Assembly (NCBI RefSeq): GCF_008329705.1
Contig: NZ_VTSX01000012.1
Span: 1 to 64,000 of the forward strand
Reading direction: 5' to 3'
From: Chryseobacterium sp. SN22
GTDB taxonomy: Bacteria > Bacteroidota > Bacteroidia > Flavobacteriales > Weeksellaceae
DNA: 64,000 nucleotides
In this document: positions 54,326 through 63,275 of the stretch, piece by piece
Position numbering within the stretch: the first letter of the stretch is position 1
Layout of the letters: every line of letters starts with the position of its first letter
Position numbers and translations under genes: made by a program
Notes under the pieces: model-generated
What the model was told of the DNA's origin: nothing
Databases searched by the model: none
The model's input: only the letters and a program-made list of their open reading frames with translations

Positions 54326-55954
54326 TTAAAAAATATAATCGGTGCTCAGGAAATTGGAATCGTGATCCCGTACAATTGTATTAAGGAGGTTTTTATTGGA
54401 ATCCGTTATTTTTGCGGCGACCAGGGATCTGATGGAGAATGACCGGAGCGCATCAAAAACGGAAAGTGTTCCTTCCGCACTGTCTTTTCTTCCGGTAAAA
54501 GGGAATACATCCGGGCCGCGCTGTGCCTGGCAGTTGATGTTGACGCGGCTCACCAGATTCACAAACGGATCGATCAGTTTTGAAACTTCCATTGCGTCTT
54601 CACTGAAAATACTCACCTGCATTCCGTGGGAAGCATGCACCTGGTAATCGATCGGCTCTTCGATATCTTCAAAAGGAACCACCGGAATCACCGGACCGAA
54701 CTGTTCTTCATGGTAAAGCTTCATATCGCTGTTTACCGGATAAACGACTGCCGGGAAAACAAAAGATTCTTCGGTGAAACCGCCGTGCTCATTCAAAACT
54801 TTCGCGCCTTTGGCCAATGCATCCTCAATACATTCTTTAAGATAAGGCGGCTTGTTGACTTCCGGAAGCGGCGTAATCTTGACATCCTTTTCCCATGGAA
54901 GCCCGGGTTTCAGGGCAGAAACCGCAGCCGTCAGTTTCTGTGTAAATTCTTCGGCAATCTCTTTCTGAACGAAAATCAGCTTCAGTGCCGTACATCTTTG
55001 TCCGTTAAAGGAAAGTGCGCCTAAAATACATTCGCTTACGGCCACATCAAGATTGGCATGTTTGGTCACGATGGCCGCATTTTTTGCATCCAAACTTAAG
55101 ATGGCCCTCAGACGGTTAACTTTCGGATGCAGTTTTTTAAGACCGTTGGCTACTTTACTCGAACCGATGAAGGCTAAGACATTCACTTTCCCGCTTTCCA
55201 TAATCGGGGTGATGATTTCCGAGCCTTTTCCATACAGCGTGTTAACCGTTCCGGCAGGAAATGCTTCCTTGAATGCTTTCAGTAAAGGATAGTGGGCTAA
55301 AACTCCATGCTTCGGAAGCTTAAACAGGATGGTATTTCCCATGATCAGTGCAGGAATCAACGTGGTAAAGATTTCGTTTAGCGGATAATTGAAAGGACCC
55401 ATGCTGAGCACGACGCCAAGCGGTGCCCTTCTGATCTGGGCAATGGTTCCTTCCGCCTGCTGGAAACGGGACGATTCCCGGTCCAGGTCTTTCAGTGCAT
55501 CAATGGTCTGATTGATATAATCTACGGTCCTGTCGAATTCTTTGGTGGAATCAGCCAGTGTTTTTCCGATTTCCCACATCAGCAGTTTAATCACCAGATC
55601 CCGCTGCTGGATCATGACATACACAAACTTCTGCATACATTTGATCCTTCCTTCTACCGACATCGTCGGCCATGCTCCCAACCCGTTGTCATACGCTTTT
55701 ACGCAGGCATCAAGCACCTTCATCGCTTCATCAGGCCCGATATCCGGAATGCTTCCCAGTAATTTTCTTTCCAGGCCGTTTTCCGTACGGATGCAGACCG
55801 GTGAATAAACTTCCTGTACGTTGCCGTTCCACGCTACCAGTTCACCGTTCAGTAGATATTCCCGCTGGTGGATTTCGGGAACTTTGTATTCTTCGGGAAT
55901 GTCGTTTTCGGATTTGAATATTTCTTGAAAAGAATGGTTGTTTTCTGAGTTCAT
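54326..55954 (-). CDS. Aldehyde dehydrogenase, GapN-like
   Basis: 542 residues, long for an aldehyde dehydrogenase. The NADP-binding and substrate blocks are GPFNYPLNEIFTTLIPALIM, FLIGSSKVANGLKK-like (AFIGSSKVANGLKKLHPKVN), and the catalytic Cys in FNGQRCTALK (about 321). The usual general-base motif LELGG is here LSLDAKN, so the classic Glu is missing (see findings). The overall pattern fits NADP-dependent glyceraldehyde-3-phosphate dehydrogenase (non-phosphorylating), which converts G3P to 3-phosphoglycerate and yields NADPH. Monocistronic. Confidence 0.85.
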   Translation of the reverse strand: MNSENNHSFQEIFKSENDIPEEYKVPEIHQREYLLNGELVAWNGNVQEVYSPVCIRTENGLERKLLGSIPDIGPDEAMKVLDACVKAYDNGLGAWPTMSVEGRIKCMQKFVYVMIQQRDLVIKLLMWEIGKTLADSTKEFDRTVDYINQTIDALKDLDRESSRFQQAEGTIAQIRRAPLGVVLSMGPFNYPLNEIFTTLIPALIMGNTILFKLPKHGVLAHYPLLKAFKEAFPAGTVNTLYGKGSEIITPIMESGKVNVLAFIGSSKVANGLKKLHPKVNRLRAILSLDAKNAAIVTKHANLDVAVSECILGALSFNGQRCTALKLIFVQKEIAEEFTQKLTAAVSALKPGLPWEKDVKITPLPEVNKPPYLKECIEDALAKGAKVLNEHGGFTEESFVFPAVVYPVNSDMKLYHEEQFGPVIPVVPFEDIEEPIDYQVHASHGMQVSIFSEDAMEVSKLIDPFVNLVSRVNINCQAQRGPDVFPFTGRKDSAEGTLSVFDALRSFSIRSLVAAKITDSNKNLLNTIVRDHDSNFLSTDYIF

Positions 55955-56107
55955 AATTTTTTACTTTTAATAGTCTGACTGGATTTGAATATTAAAGGTA
56001 ATCCTAAATTCTGACTTTAAAAAGTACGGCGTCATAGATTTGTTCTATTTAAAAAAAGTTTAACATGACGGAACCGGAAAAACAATAATTTTGCTTAAAA
56101 ATAATTT

Positions 56108-56680
56108 ATGTATTCAAAATTCGCTTTCGGCGTTCTTCTACTTCTTTCGGCATTTGTTTTTGCCCAGAATTCTAAAGCGGCCAATACGGTGATGGCCGGT
56201 GGGAAACCGGTCCATACGTATGCCCAATTGCCGGCGGTAAACAAACAGGCTCCTGCGTTTACCCTGACGGACGTGGCCATGAAAGACCAGACGCTGGACT
56301 CCTACAAAGGAAAATACCTGATCCTGAATATTTTTCCGAGCGTTGATACCGGGGTTTGCTCGGCTTCGGTACGCCATTTTAATGAAGACGCTGCCAATCT
56401 TCCGAACACCGTGGTGCTTTGCATCTCCAAAGATCTGCCGTTTGCCCAGAAAAGATTCTGCGGAGCCGAAGGAATTAAAAATGTGGTGATGCTCTCTGAT
56501 TTCCGTTCGGATTTCGGGAAAAAGTATGGAGTTGAACTGATGGATTCTGCCATGAAAGGGCTGTTGAGCAGAGCGGTTGTCGTTATTGATCCTTCAGGAA
56601 AGATCGTTTATGAAGAGCAGGTAGCGGATATTTCCCATGAGCCGAATTATGACGCGGCCATTGCTGCTTTGAAAAAATAA
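56108..56680 (+). CDS. tpx: Thiol peroxidase, exported form
   Basis: 190 residues with a signal peptide (MYSKFAFGVLLLLSAFVFAQ), the Tpx domain then matching 38248-38748. Peroxidatic Cys in FPSVDTGVCSASVRHFNE and resolving Cys in DLPFAQKRFCGAEGIKNV. It would reduce peroxides in the periplasm, using an exported thioredoxin-like donor. Exported Tpx proteins are known in this phylum. A bidirectional terminator lies after it. Confidence 0.93.
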   Translation: MYSKFAFGVLLLLSAFVFAQNSKAANTVMAGGKPVHTYAQLPAVNKQAPAFTLTDVAMKDQTLDSYKGKYLILNIFPSVDTGVCSASVRHFNEDAANLPNTVVLCISKDLPFAQKRFCGAEGIKNVVMLSDFRSDFGKKYGVELMDSAMKGLLSRAVVVIDPSGKIVYEEQVADISHEPNYDAAIAALKK

Positions 56681-56699
56681 AAACATCTACACATCATAC

Positions 56700-56730
56700 C
56701 AAAGACCGTTTTACAAACGGTCTTTTTAGG
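56700..56730. terminator. Bidirectional terminator
   Basis: An 11-bp perfect stem (56701-56711 with 56715-56725, loop TAC) followed by U's on the plus strand and A-rich on the left; it separates the Tpx gene from the converging gene. Confidence 0.75.
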
Positions 56731-56736
56731 TCTGAA

Positions 56737-57192
56737 TCAATCACCGTCTCCGCCTATTCCATTAAATTCTTTGGTAGAATAATGCAGGAACATCAGAACC
56801 AGTAAATCATCCGTAAGTTCATCTGCTTCTATATGAAAAACGGAATCCTTAAACCACCGCCTTTCTTCTCTGATCTCAATAAGAAGTCTGCCTTTTTCAG
56901 ACAGGCGGTTTGTTTTCTTTAAATCAAAATGATAGATCCTCACCGCTTCACCGGATCTGATAATCCGCTCTTTCGCCAGATCGGTAAAATAAATAACCCC
57001 TTTGCTGTTGAACAGCTCCAGGTCATTTTTCATAAATCCCACATTCCGGATGTCATAACTCCGGCAGTTATAAATGATATAATGTCTTAAACTGAAAAGC
57101 GTGCTGTTATCAACGATTCTTCCGACTTCATGATGGTGTTCATCAAGCATCACAAACTGTTTCCGGTGACGACAGGCAGTATATTTTTTCAA
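56737..57192 (-). CDS. Hypothetical protein
   Basis: 151 residues with no signal peptide or recognised domain. It contains alternating beta/alpha segments (EVGRIVDNSTLFSLRHYIIY, then RSYDIRNVGFMKNDLELFNS, then DELTDDLLVLMFLHYSTKEF) reminiscent of LURP/phospholipid scramblase-like folds, but I would not claim it. Located 7 bp after the plug-domain protein gene on the same strand, so they are co-transcribed. Confidence 0.6.
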   Translation of the reverse strand: MKKYTACRHRKQFVMLDEHHHEVGRIVDNSTLFSLRHYIIYNCRSYDIRNVGFMKNDLELFNSKGVIYFTDLAKERIIRSGEAVRIYHFDLKKTNRLSEKGRLLIEIREERRWFKDSVFHIEADELTDDLLVLMFLHYSTKEFNGIGGDGD

Positions 57193-57199
57193 GATTACC

Positions 57200-57919
57200 T
57201 TAATTTCTTTTTGTTTTTTTCTTTTTCGTCGTTACCAAAATTACTCCATTCATTCCTTTTGTGCCATATAAAGCGGTTGCCTTTTCATCTTTTAAAATAT
57301 TTAAAGTTTCTATGGATTCAGGATCCGTTTTCTGCAATTCTTCCAAGGTAATTACCCGGCCATCCAAAACGGTCAGAGGTTTTTGATCTTCACGTAGAGA
57401 AGCATGGGCACCTCCGATCCGCAGCTGCTTTTCCGAATGGTTTTTCAAGGCAGGTTTTCCCACGACCCCCTGCAATGCTGACAATGCTTCTTTTTCTTTT
57501 TGAGTAGTGGTTGACTGATCATCACGGATCAAAGTCCCTCCGCCTGTTACTGAATTATCTTTTTTTGTGTGAAATCCTGTCAGCACCAACTCCTCGATCT
57601 TTTCTGATTTCAGCGTATCTGCTACATGCTGTTGCGCTTGTAAAGAAACAAAACCTCCGGCCGTCAGCATAAAACCGACGGCAAACTTTGTAAAAAGGGA
57701 ATTGATGTAAGAATATCTTAAATCCCGGTTCAACTGGGATTCCCTTAAATTGCCGCAGATATTTTCCGGAGGGTCTGAAAAAGCACGGATCATTTCATCA
57801 TCGGATGCATCGGTAAAATCCCTTACGGTTTTGGAGCATACGGAACAGAATCTTCCTTTTTCATTCGGAGTCATGGTATTCCAGTTTTCGTTACAGGGTG
57901 TCGGTATGGTTATTTTCAT
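57200..57919 (-). CDS. Membrane protein joining a Cys motif to a TonB plug-like domain
   Basis: 239 residues. The N-terminal ~68 residues carry four Cys (9, 25, 28, 55) in PCNENWNTMTPNEKGRFCSV and later ENICGNLRESQL, likely a zinc site in the cytoplasm. One transmembrane helix (about 74-94) follows. The C-terminal part has a plug-like tail (PLTVLDGRVITLEELQKTDP, then SIETLNILKDEKATALYGTK and GMNGVILVTT) as found in the plug of TonB-dependent receptors. No barrel is present. Topology would put the plug in the periplasm. Role unknown, perhaps signalling or carboxypeptidase-like accessory. Confidence 0.75.
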   Translation of the reverse strand: MKITIPTPCNENWNTMTPNEKGRFCSVCSKTVRDFTDASDDEMIRAFSDPPENICGNLRESQLNRDLRYSYINSLFTKFAVGFMLTAGGFVSLQAQQHVADTLKSEKIEELVLTGFHTKKDNSVTGGGTLIRDDQSTTTQKEKEALSALQGVVGKPALKNHSEKQLRIGGAHASLREDQKPLTVLDGRVITLEELQKTDPESIETLNILKDEKATALYGTKGMNGVILVTTKKKKTKRN

Positions 57920-58064
57920 AATATCGCTTTTATTGATAAAGATGCATCATGCATCGAAAAGGTTGGAAAGGAGCAGATATATTTTTAAATCCGGATACTT
58001 CCCGGTCTGAAAAAATTCCCGATATTTCGGAAATCAAAACAACCCTGTGAACTTTTAAAGCAGC

Positions 58065-58565
58065 ATGAAAGAAGAAAGCATCGACCGACTGAATAATTTG
58101 TTTTATAATTTAAAGACCGAAGAAGAGAAACTGCAGCACCGCCTGGCTAAGAAAAAGAGCGAAGAAGAACTTTTTCTGGAAGGGTTCAGGATGCTTTGCA
58201 AAAACTTTATCGATCCGAAAATGCAGGAGTTCCGGAGAATGCTGAGGGAAAATAAATTCGGCAGCAAGATCTCCATCGCCGAAGAAACGGCGAACGGATC
58301 GGGAATTCTTGCGCAGCCCCACATCAAACTCCAGATTTCAAGAAATGTGGATTCCAATTTTTATGCGAACGATAAATTTCCGCACGTGATGTTTGCAGCG
58401 GATAAAAACTTAAAAAGAATCGGGATCCATGTGGATACCATTTTCCAGAACGGTACGGGAACAGCTGCTCTAAAGCCTGATTTTTACACTTTGGAAACAT
58501 TGGATGAGGATGCCATTGAAAAGGAAATTATTGAAGGGCTCGAAAAGATTCTGGTTAACCGTTAG
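58065..58565 (+). CDS. Hypothetical protein with an N-terminal coiled coil
   Basis: 166 residues. The first ~65 residues are a charged helix (LKTEEEKLQHRLAKKKSEEE and MLCKNFIDPKMQEFRRMLRE) followed by a globular alpha/beta part (GILAQPHIKLQISRNVDSNF). No recognised family. It lies alone between a repeat-bearing gap and the divergent gene upstream. Confidence 0.55.
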   Translation: MKEESIDRLNNLFYNLKTEEEKLQHRLAKKKSEEELFLEGFRMLCKNFIDPKMQEFRRMLRENKFGSKISIAEETANGSGILAQPHIKLQISRNVDSNFYANDKFPHVMFAADKNLKRIGIHVDTIFQNGTGTAALKPDFYTLETLDEDAIEKEIIEGLEKILVNR

Positions 58566-58571
58566 TATTTA

Positions 58572-58604
58572 CAGGCTGGAAGAGGGAAGCTGGATGCTTG
58601 AAGT
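58572..58604. repeat. GGAAGCTGGA repeat, copy 5
   Basis: The copy reads aggctggaagagggaagctg then gatgcttgaagtt, 6 bp after the stop of the hypothetical gene, repeating the stop-adjacent pattern of copies at 7953 and 25414. Confidence 0.6.
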
Positions 58605-58843
58605 TGTCCATATTAGTGACATCACCTCTATTTAATGATAAATCAATCCGGTCTAAAAATTTTGAAATAATCAATTTGCCTTTGACGCAAAGTTTCTTTT
58701 ACTGCTGCATAATGCAAGGAGGCAGAGAATTGATCAGCAGGCTGATCTGATAAAGCGTCCGTCTGATCCATCCGCTTTATTGGTGGCTTTGCCAATCTAC
58801 TTTGCTCCCTTTAAAATGTGCGCAATGATCATTAGGCTTTGCG

Positions 58844-59995
58844 TTAATTTATGCTATTTATCTTCGTGCAGACTGAAATCCAAACCGTTGACAACAGCAA
58901 CGAAAGGCAGGTAATGCAAAGACCTGCTTTATAAAGGTCGTATGGAATAATCTCCGTTTTATAGGCAATAGAAAGAGCCAGGATCCCGAATTCCCCGGTC
59001 TGCGAAAGCAGGGCACCGCCGTACCAGCTCTCTTCCCAGTTGTATTTCAGTACTCTGAAAACCAGGGCGGACATCAGGCTGTTGCTGATCAGCACGAAAA
59101 AAGTGCCTAATAGAATGATCTCATAATGCTCATATATATATTCCAGGTCCAGCCTCAATCCTACCGATACGAAAAAGAGCGTAATAAAAAATACCTTGAA
59201 AGGAATCAAGGCGTGCTCAAGCCAGTTCAGCAGTTTTAATCTTCCGACCATAACGCCGGCAATAAAGCTTCCCAGCGCACTGCTCAACCCGATCAGTTCC
59301 GCCAGCAGACCGAATCCGAGACAGATGAGCAGTCCCGTGAATACCTGCAGGTCATGGTCGTCTTCAATATTCCGGAACAGCGGCGGCAATCTGATTTCCT
59401 GGACATTCCTTATTTTTTTGAACAGTAAAAATACGGCCATGCTGAAAAGAACAGGCAGCACGAGGTTCCGCAGATCCGACTGTTCCCCGCTCCAGGCTTT
59501 CAGCAGGGTAAGCACGGGCGCCAGCAGCAGGTCCTGAACAATCAGGATATTGAGCAGCGTGATTCCGAAAGCAGTATGAAGCGTTCTGTGCTTTTTAAGG
59601 AATTCGCTGACGACCGCGGTACTGTTGAAGGTAAACAGAATGGCAATCAGGATCGTGCTCCTGAAATCCAGACCGATGAAATACCCGATCAGAAAGGCAA
59701 AGCCAAGACTGAGCAGGATCTTGATGCCCTGCGCCACCAGCGGTTTGACGATAAGGCTGTGGTGGTTCGGGATATTGATTTCCATTCCCAGGAAAAACAT
59801 CAGCAGGAGAATCCCCATCTCCCCGATCACTTCAATTTCATGGATTCCGGTAAATACTTTCAGAACATAAGGCCCCAGAAGAATTCCTGCGGCGATGTAA
59901 GCAATGAGATAAGGCTGCTTCAGTTTTTTCAGCACGAAAATAAGCCCTGTGGTAACCAGGCACAGAATGCAAATCGATAAAAGCAACGTATTCAT
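58844..59995 (-). CDS. CPA2-type cation:proton antiporter
   Basis: 383 residues with about 11-12 hydrophobic helices: LIAYIAAGILLGPYVLKVFT, then GEMGILLLMFFLGMEINI, then ILIAILFTFNSTAVVSEFLK and GLSSALGSFIAGVMVGRLKL. This is the KefB/Sodium-hydrogen exchanger group without the C-terminal TrkA-N domain. It would exchange protons for potassium or sodium at the inner membrane. It lies downstream of the Hsp20 gene on the same strand, 132 bp apart. Confidence 0.9.
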   Translation of the reverse strand: MNTLLLSICILCLVTTGLIFVLKKLKQPYLIAYIAAGILLGPYVLKVFTGIHEIEVIGEMGILLLMFFLGMEINIPNHHSLIVKPLVAQGIKILLSLGFAFLIGYFIGLDFRSTILIAILFTFNSTAVVSEFLKKHRTLHTAFGITLLNILIVQDLLLAPVLTLLKAWSGEQSDLRNLVLPVLFSMAVFLLFKKIRNVQEIRLPPLFRNIEDDHDLQVFTGLLICLGFGLLAELIGLSSALGSFIAGVMVGRLKLLNWLEHALIPFKVFFITLFFVSVGLRLDLEYIYEHYEIILLGTFFVLISNSLMSALVFRVLKYNWEESWYGGALLSQTGEFGILALSIAYKTEIIPYDLYKAGLCITCLSLLLSTVWISVCTKINSIN

Positions 59996-60127
59996 GACGC
60001 ACTGTTATTTAAATCTACATAAAAAAGAGCTGACAGAAATATTGGATTAGATTTCGTATGAGGCACCAATAACCGGTAACAACAATTGGTTTTCCTCAGG
60101 AAAACCAATTGCTTAAACTGTATTGAA

Positions 60128-60583
60128 TTACTGAATCTCGATCAGTCTCGGTGCCTGCCGTTTGGCTTTTTCCGTTTTCGGAATCGTCAGTTTCAGAACC
60201 CCATTGTCGTATCGCGCCTCAATATGTTCTTCATCCACCACATCCTTGGCCAGCTCAAAGCTCCGCTGGAACGACTGGTAGCTGAATTCACGCCGCGTGT
60301 AATTGGACTTGGATTCTTCGGTTTCATTTTTCCTGGATGACAAAATGGTAAGCAGGTTGTTGTCCAGGGTAATCCTGAAATCCTCTTTTTCCATTCCCGG
60401 TGCCGCTACTTCCACTTCAAAGCTTTCATCGTTTTCCCGGATGTTCACCGAAGGAACGGTGGTTAATGTGGAAGAAAAATTGGTGTTGCCCCAATTAAAA
60501 AGTTCGCGGCTGAAAAAGTCATCGAACAGGGCCCGTGGGTTGGCAGGCAGTAAGCTGCCGTTGTTTCTTTTTACGATTGACAT
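60128..60583 (-). CDS. Hsp20-family small heat-shock protein
   Basis: 151 residues from ATG at 60583 (MSIVKRNNGSLLPANPRALF). The alpha-crystallin domain covers about residues 42-142 (VNIRENDESFEVEVAAPGME, then IEARYDNGVLKLTIPKTEKA). It holds unfolding proteins in a refoldable state. Divergent from the EcsC gene across a 234-bp shared promoter zone. Confidence 0.95.
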   Translation of the reverse strand: MSIVKRNNGSLLPANPRALFDDFFSRELFNWGNTNFSSTLTTVPSVNIRENDESFEVEVAAPGMEKEDFRITLDNNLLTILSSRKNETEESKSNYTRREFSYQSFQRSFELAKDVVDEEHIEARYDNGVLKLTIPKTEKAKRQAPRLIEIQ

Positions 60584-60817
60584 AACAAACGAATTTTTAA
60601 GGTTAAACATTAATTTTAATGAACACACTTCAACATTTTCAAAGCCTGTGCCAGGGCTATACGGCTGAAATCTTGTCACTTGAAATGAAAATTTGTCATT
60701 TCGGGAGGTTAAAATTGTCAGATTTTAAGAAACCGTTTCTTACAGTTTGCCCCTATTTTTGATATAACCTTCATTAAGAAACAAATCCAACTATCAATTA
60801 ATAATAACTTTAATATA

Positions 60818-61606
60818 ATGGACTTATCTGAACCTCATCTTGAAGAATTGCGCCAGGCCATGGAAATCCTGGAAAATCCGGGGATCGTTGCCAAAATTAC
60901 CAACGTTATCGGTCAGCCACTGGAAAAAGCCCTTGAGTTTCTTCCCAAAAACCTGCATGAAAAAGTAGGAACCATTACGGAAGCCGCTTTGCTAAAAGCA
61001 GCAGATACGGCTATTTTTACGATGAAAGATACTCCGAACATACAGCCTTCCAACTGGTGGCATAAAATCGGCGTCGCGGCTTCCGGAGCGGTCGGCGGTT
61101 TTTTCGGACTGCCGGCGCTCGCGGTTGAACTGCCGGTATCCACCACCATCATGCTGCGCTCCGTTATCGATATTGCACGCAGCCAGGGAGAATCGGTGAA
61201 GGATCCCGATGTTAAGCTGGCCTGCCTGGAAGTATTTGCCCTCGGCGGCAAAAGTGAAGCCGACGATGCCAGCGAAAGCGGATATTTCGCTACCCGGATC
61301 GCCCTTGCCCAGACCATGTCTGAGGCGGCCAGACAATTTACCTCCAGGACCCTCGCCGACGAAGGCGCTTCGATGATCGTCAAACTGATCTCAAAAGTAG
61401 CCGCCCGGTTCAGCGTACAGGTTTCTGAAAAAGTAACCGCCCAGGCTGTTCCCGCCATCGGAGCGGCCGGCGGTGCCATCATCAATACGTTATTCATCAA
61501 TCATTTCCAGGATATGGCAAAAGGCCATTTTATCGTCAGGAGACTGGAAAGAGTCTATGGTGAAGGAACCGTCAGGACAGCTTATGAGGAAATGCTGAGC
61601 AATTAA
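60818..61606 (+). CDS. EcsC-family protein
   Basis: 262 residues. The conserved EcsC block (KIGVAASGAVGGFFGLPALA, then VELPVSTTIMLRSVIDIARS, then VKLACLEVFALGGKSEADDA) is clear, and a Gly/Ala-rich helix follows (VPAIGAAGGAIINTLFINHF). EcsC proteins accompany the Ecs transporter in Firmicutes; here no ABC partner is adjacent, so its role is undetermined. A hairpin with a U-run (about 61606-61645) follows the stop. Confidence 0.88.
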   Translation: MDLSEPHLEELRQAMEILENPGIVAKITNVIGQPLEKALEFLPKNLHEKVGTITEAALLKAADTAIFTMKDTPNIQPSNWWHKIGVAASGAVGGFFGLPALAVELPVSTTIMLRSVIDIARSQGESVKDPDVKLACLEVFALGGKSEADDASESGYFATRIALAQTMSEAARQFTSRTLADEGASMIVKLISKVAARFSVQVSEKVTAQAVPAIGAAGGAIINTLFINHFQDMAKGHFIVRRLERVYGEGTVRTAYEEMLSN

Positions 61607-61643
61607 AGACTTTGTTAAAGCTAAAGTCTTTGACAAAGTTTTT
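61606..61643 (+). terminator. Terminator-like hairpin after the EcsC gene
   Basis: AAAGACTTTG and AAAGTCTTTG pair in an imperfect stem, followed by ACAAAGTTTTT. Overlaps the CTTTGACAAAG-type word seen again near 63720. Probable terminator between converging genes. Confidence 0.5.
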
Positions 61644-62400
61644 ACCGGTGAAAATACTGCGGATCGGGATACTGAAACTTAAAGTTCAGCTCTGAGATCA
61701 TTTTTTCCGGGGAGATAATCCTTCCTGTATCAGTCCGGGTTCCGGAATACGGCAGGCCTTTCTGGGCATTGATGACTTCTTCCTTATTTGGATGAACGGG
61801 AGCAATAACATTATACACTTTCGATACCGAACGACTGTCTAACATCTTTTCAATCACTGAGCAGATGTCTGCATAATGGATATGGTTGACCAGCTGGTCC
61901 AGGTTGGAGATGTTGTAATTTTTCAGCAGCCGATCACCGCCCATCAGGCCTCCTAATCTCAGGATATTGGCCTGCGGAAATTTTTCAAGGATAAAGCTTT
62001 CGCTTTCCACTTGTTCCGCCGGCTGATCGTCCTCCGTAAATTCTTTTTCGGTATCCGGGTAAATTCCTGTTGAACTTGTATAAAAAAGCTGACCTTTAAA
62101 ATCCCCGATAAACCGGAGCAGGTTCTGCCTTTTTCCCGTCATCGGAATTTTTGTTCCCCGCAATCCGGAAAAAGGAACAGCGATGATGATCGCATCCAGA
62201 CCGGAAGCTACCTCCCACTGCTCCATTTCCGCATGGGGTTCGTCCGGAAATTTCACCAAAAAGGCTTGATATCCTTTGGATTTCAGACCGTCCAGTTTGG
62301 CTTCCGTCGTAGTCGTTGCAAAAATTTCATACCGGTCCGACAAATGTTCTGCGATATGCTTTCCCAACCAGCCGCAGCCGATGATTCCCAGTTTTTTCAT
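61642..62400 (-). CDS. NAD(P)-binding Rossmann protein (YeeZ-like epimerase)
   Basis: 252 residues. The N-terminus GIIGCGWLGKHIAEHLSDRY is a Rossmann Gly motif; further blocks (FYTSSTGIYPDTEKEFTEDD, then HIHYADICSVIEKM) fit the YeeZ/epimerase-like branch of extended SDRs. The classical YxxxK is not obvious, suggesting a substrate-binding or atypical enzyme. It is the first gene of a short leftward set with the ParE/antitoxin pair upstream. Confidence 0.8.
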   Translation of the reverse strand: MKKLGIIGCGWLGKHIAEHLSDRYEIFATTTTEAKLDGLKSKGYQAFLVKFPDEPHAEMEQWEVASGLDAIIIAVPFSGLRGTKIPMTGKRQNLLRFIGDFKGQLFYTSSTGIYPDTEKEFTEDDQPAEQVESESFILEKFPQANILRLGGLMGGDRLLKNYNISNLDQLVNHIHYADICSVIEKMLDSRSVSKVYNVIAPVHPNKEEVINAQKGLPYSGTRTDTGRIISPEKMISELNFKFQYPDPQYFHR

Positions 62401-62427
62401 ATGTATTTTTTAGATTGTATTTGAATA

Positions 62428-62727
62428 TTATGGCTGTAAAGATTTGTAATTTTCTTCGGGATCCTGATAATTCTGGATAATCCTGATGATTTTTAAGACC
62501 TCATCTTCTACACTGTAGACAAGTGTATTGTGTTTCGTAATTAAAATTTTATGATAGTCGCTGTCTTCATATTTTTGGAATACAACCTTTCCGTTACAGA
62601 TAATTTGTACCTTTTCATCCAGTCTTATGAGAAAATCTTCTAGCACCCGGTCATTCCAATTCCTGAGAAGGTATTCTTCTATATTCAGCAAATCAGAAAG
62701 CGATTCATCAGAGAATTTTATTTTCAT
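62428..62727 (-). CDS. RelE/ParE-type toxin
   Basis: 99 residues, typical ParE/RelE size. The conserved tail is VYSVEDEVLKIIRIIQNYQD and the N-terminal helix LNIEEYLLRNWNDRVLED. Such toxins inhibit DNA gyrase or cleave mRNA in the ribosome; which applies here is not decidable from sequence. Its start (62727) overlaps the end of the antitoxin gene (62708) by 20 bp, the usual translational coupling of a toxin-antitoxin pair. Confidence 0.85.
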   Translation of the reverse strand: MKIKFSDESLSDLLNIEEYLLRNWNDRVLEDFLIRLDEKVQIICNGKVVFQKYEDSDYHKILITKHNTLVYSVEDEVLKIIRIIQNYQDPEENYKSLQP

Positions 62728-63052
62728 TTCTGTATTTTTCTAAACGTAATTTCGCCGCTTTCATCACTTCCTGATAATCGTGGACTCTTCCGTTTTTAAA
62801 ATCCTCCTCAGAACGCTTCAAAGATTCCAGAATTTCCTCTTTCGTTTCATTGCGCCACTCTTTTACCTCTATGGTTTTTGAGATCACCAACAGTTCTTCC
62901 GGCGTAAACCTTTTTTCTTTCAGCTTCTTAAAAAACGTCGGCTTTTTAATTCCCGATTTCTCAATAATGTAAGACATCTTGAAAGGCGAATTTTTCAGGA
63001 TCTCATCAATATTATTCCGGATCTCGATAAATTTCTCTATTTCAGCTATCAT
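62708..63052 (-). CDS. Antitoxin with HTH and Phd/YefM-like C-terminus
   Basis: 114 residues, unusually long for a RelB/Phd antitoxin. The first half reads as a short helix-turn-helix (MSYIIEKSGIKKPTFFKKLK, then EKRFTPEELLVISKTIEV), giving DNA binding. The C-terminal half (LKRSEEDFKNGRVHDYQEVM, then KAAKLRLEKYRN) resembles the toxin-binding tail of YefM/Phd antitoxins. So it looks like a fused regulator-antitoxin. It likely represses its own operon. Confidence 0.8.
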   Translation of the reverse strand: MIAEIEKFIEIRNNIDEILKNSPFKMSYIIEKSGIKKPTFFKKLKEKRFTPEELLVISKTIEVKEWRNETKEEILESLKRSEEDFKNGRVHDYQEVMKAAKLRLEKYRNENKIL

Positions 63053-63275
63053 AATTTTATGTTTTTAAATATCGGTTTATGAGACAAATATAATAATTAT
63101 TTATAAGGAGATCATTATGAAATATATTGTGTAAAAATCAAATAAAAGATTAACAGATATAATCCTCCGCTAGCGCGAGCTTCCAAGCTCGTGCTTTAAA
63201 TAAACTCCGTACATTCCCCTTGCCCAATCCCACAATATTTTCTAAATTTACCCTTTACTAAATAAAACACCGGTC

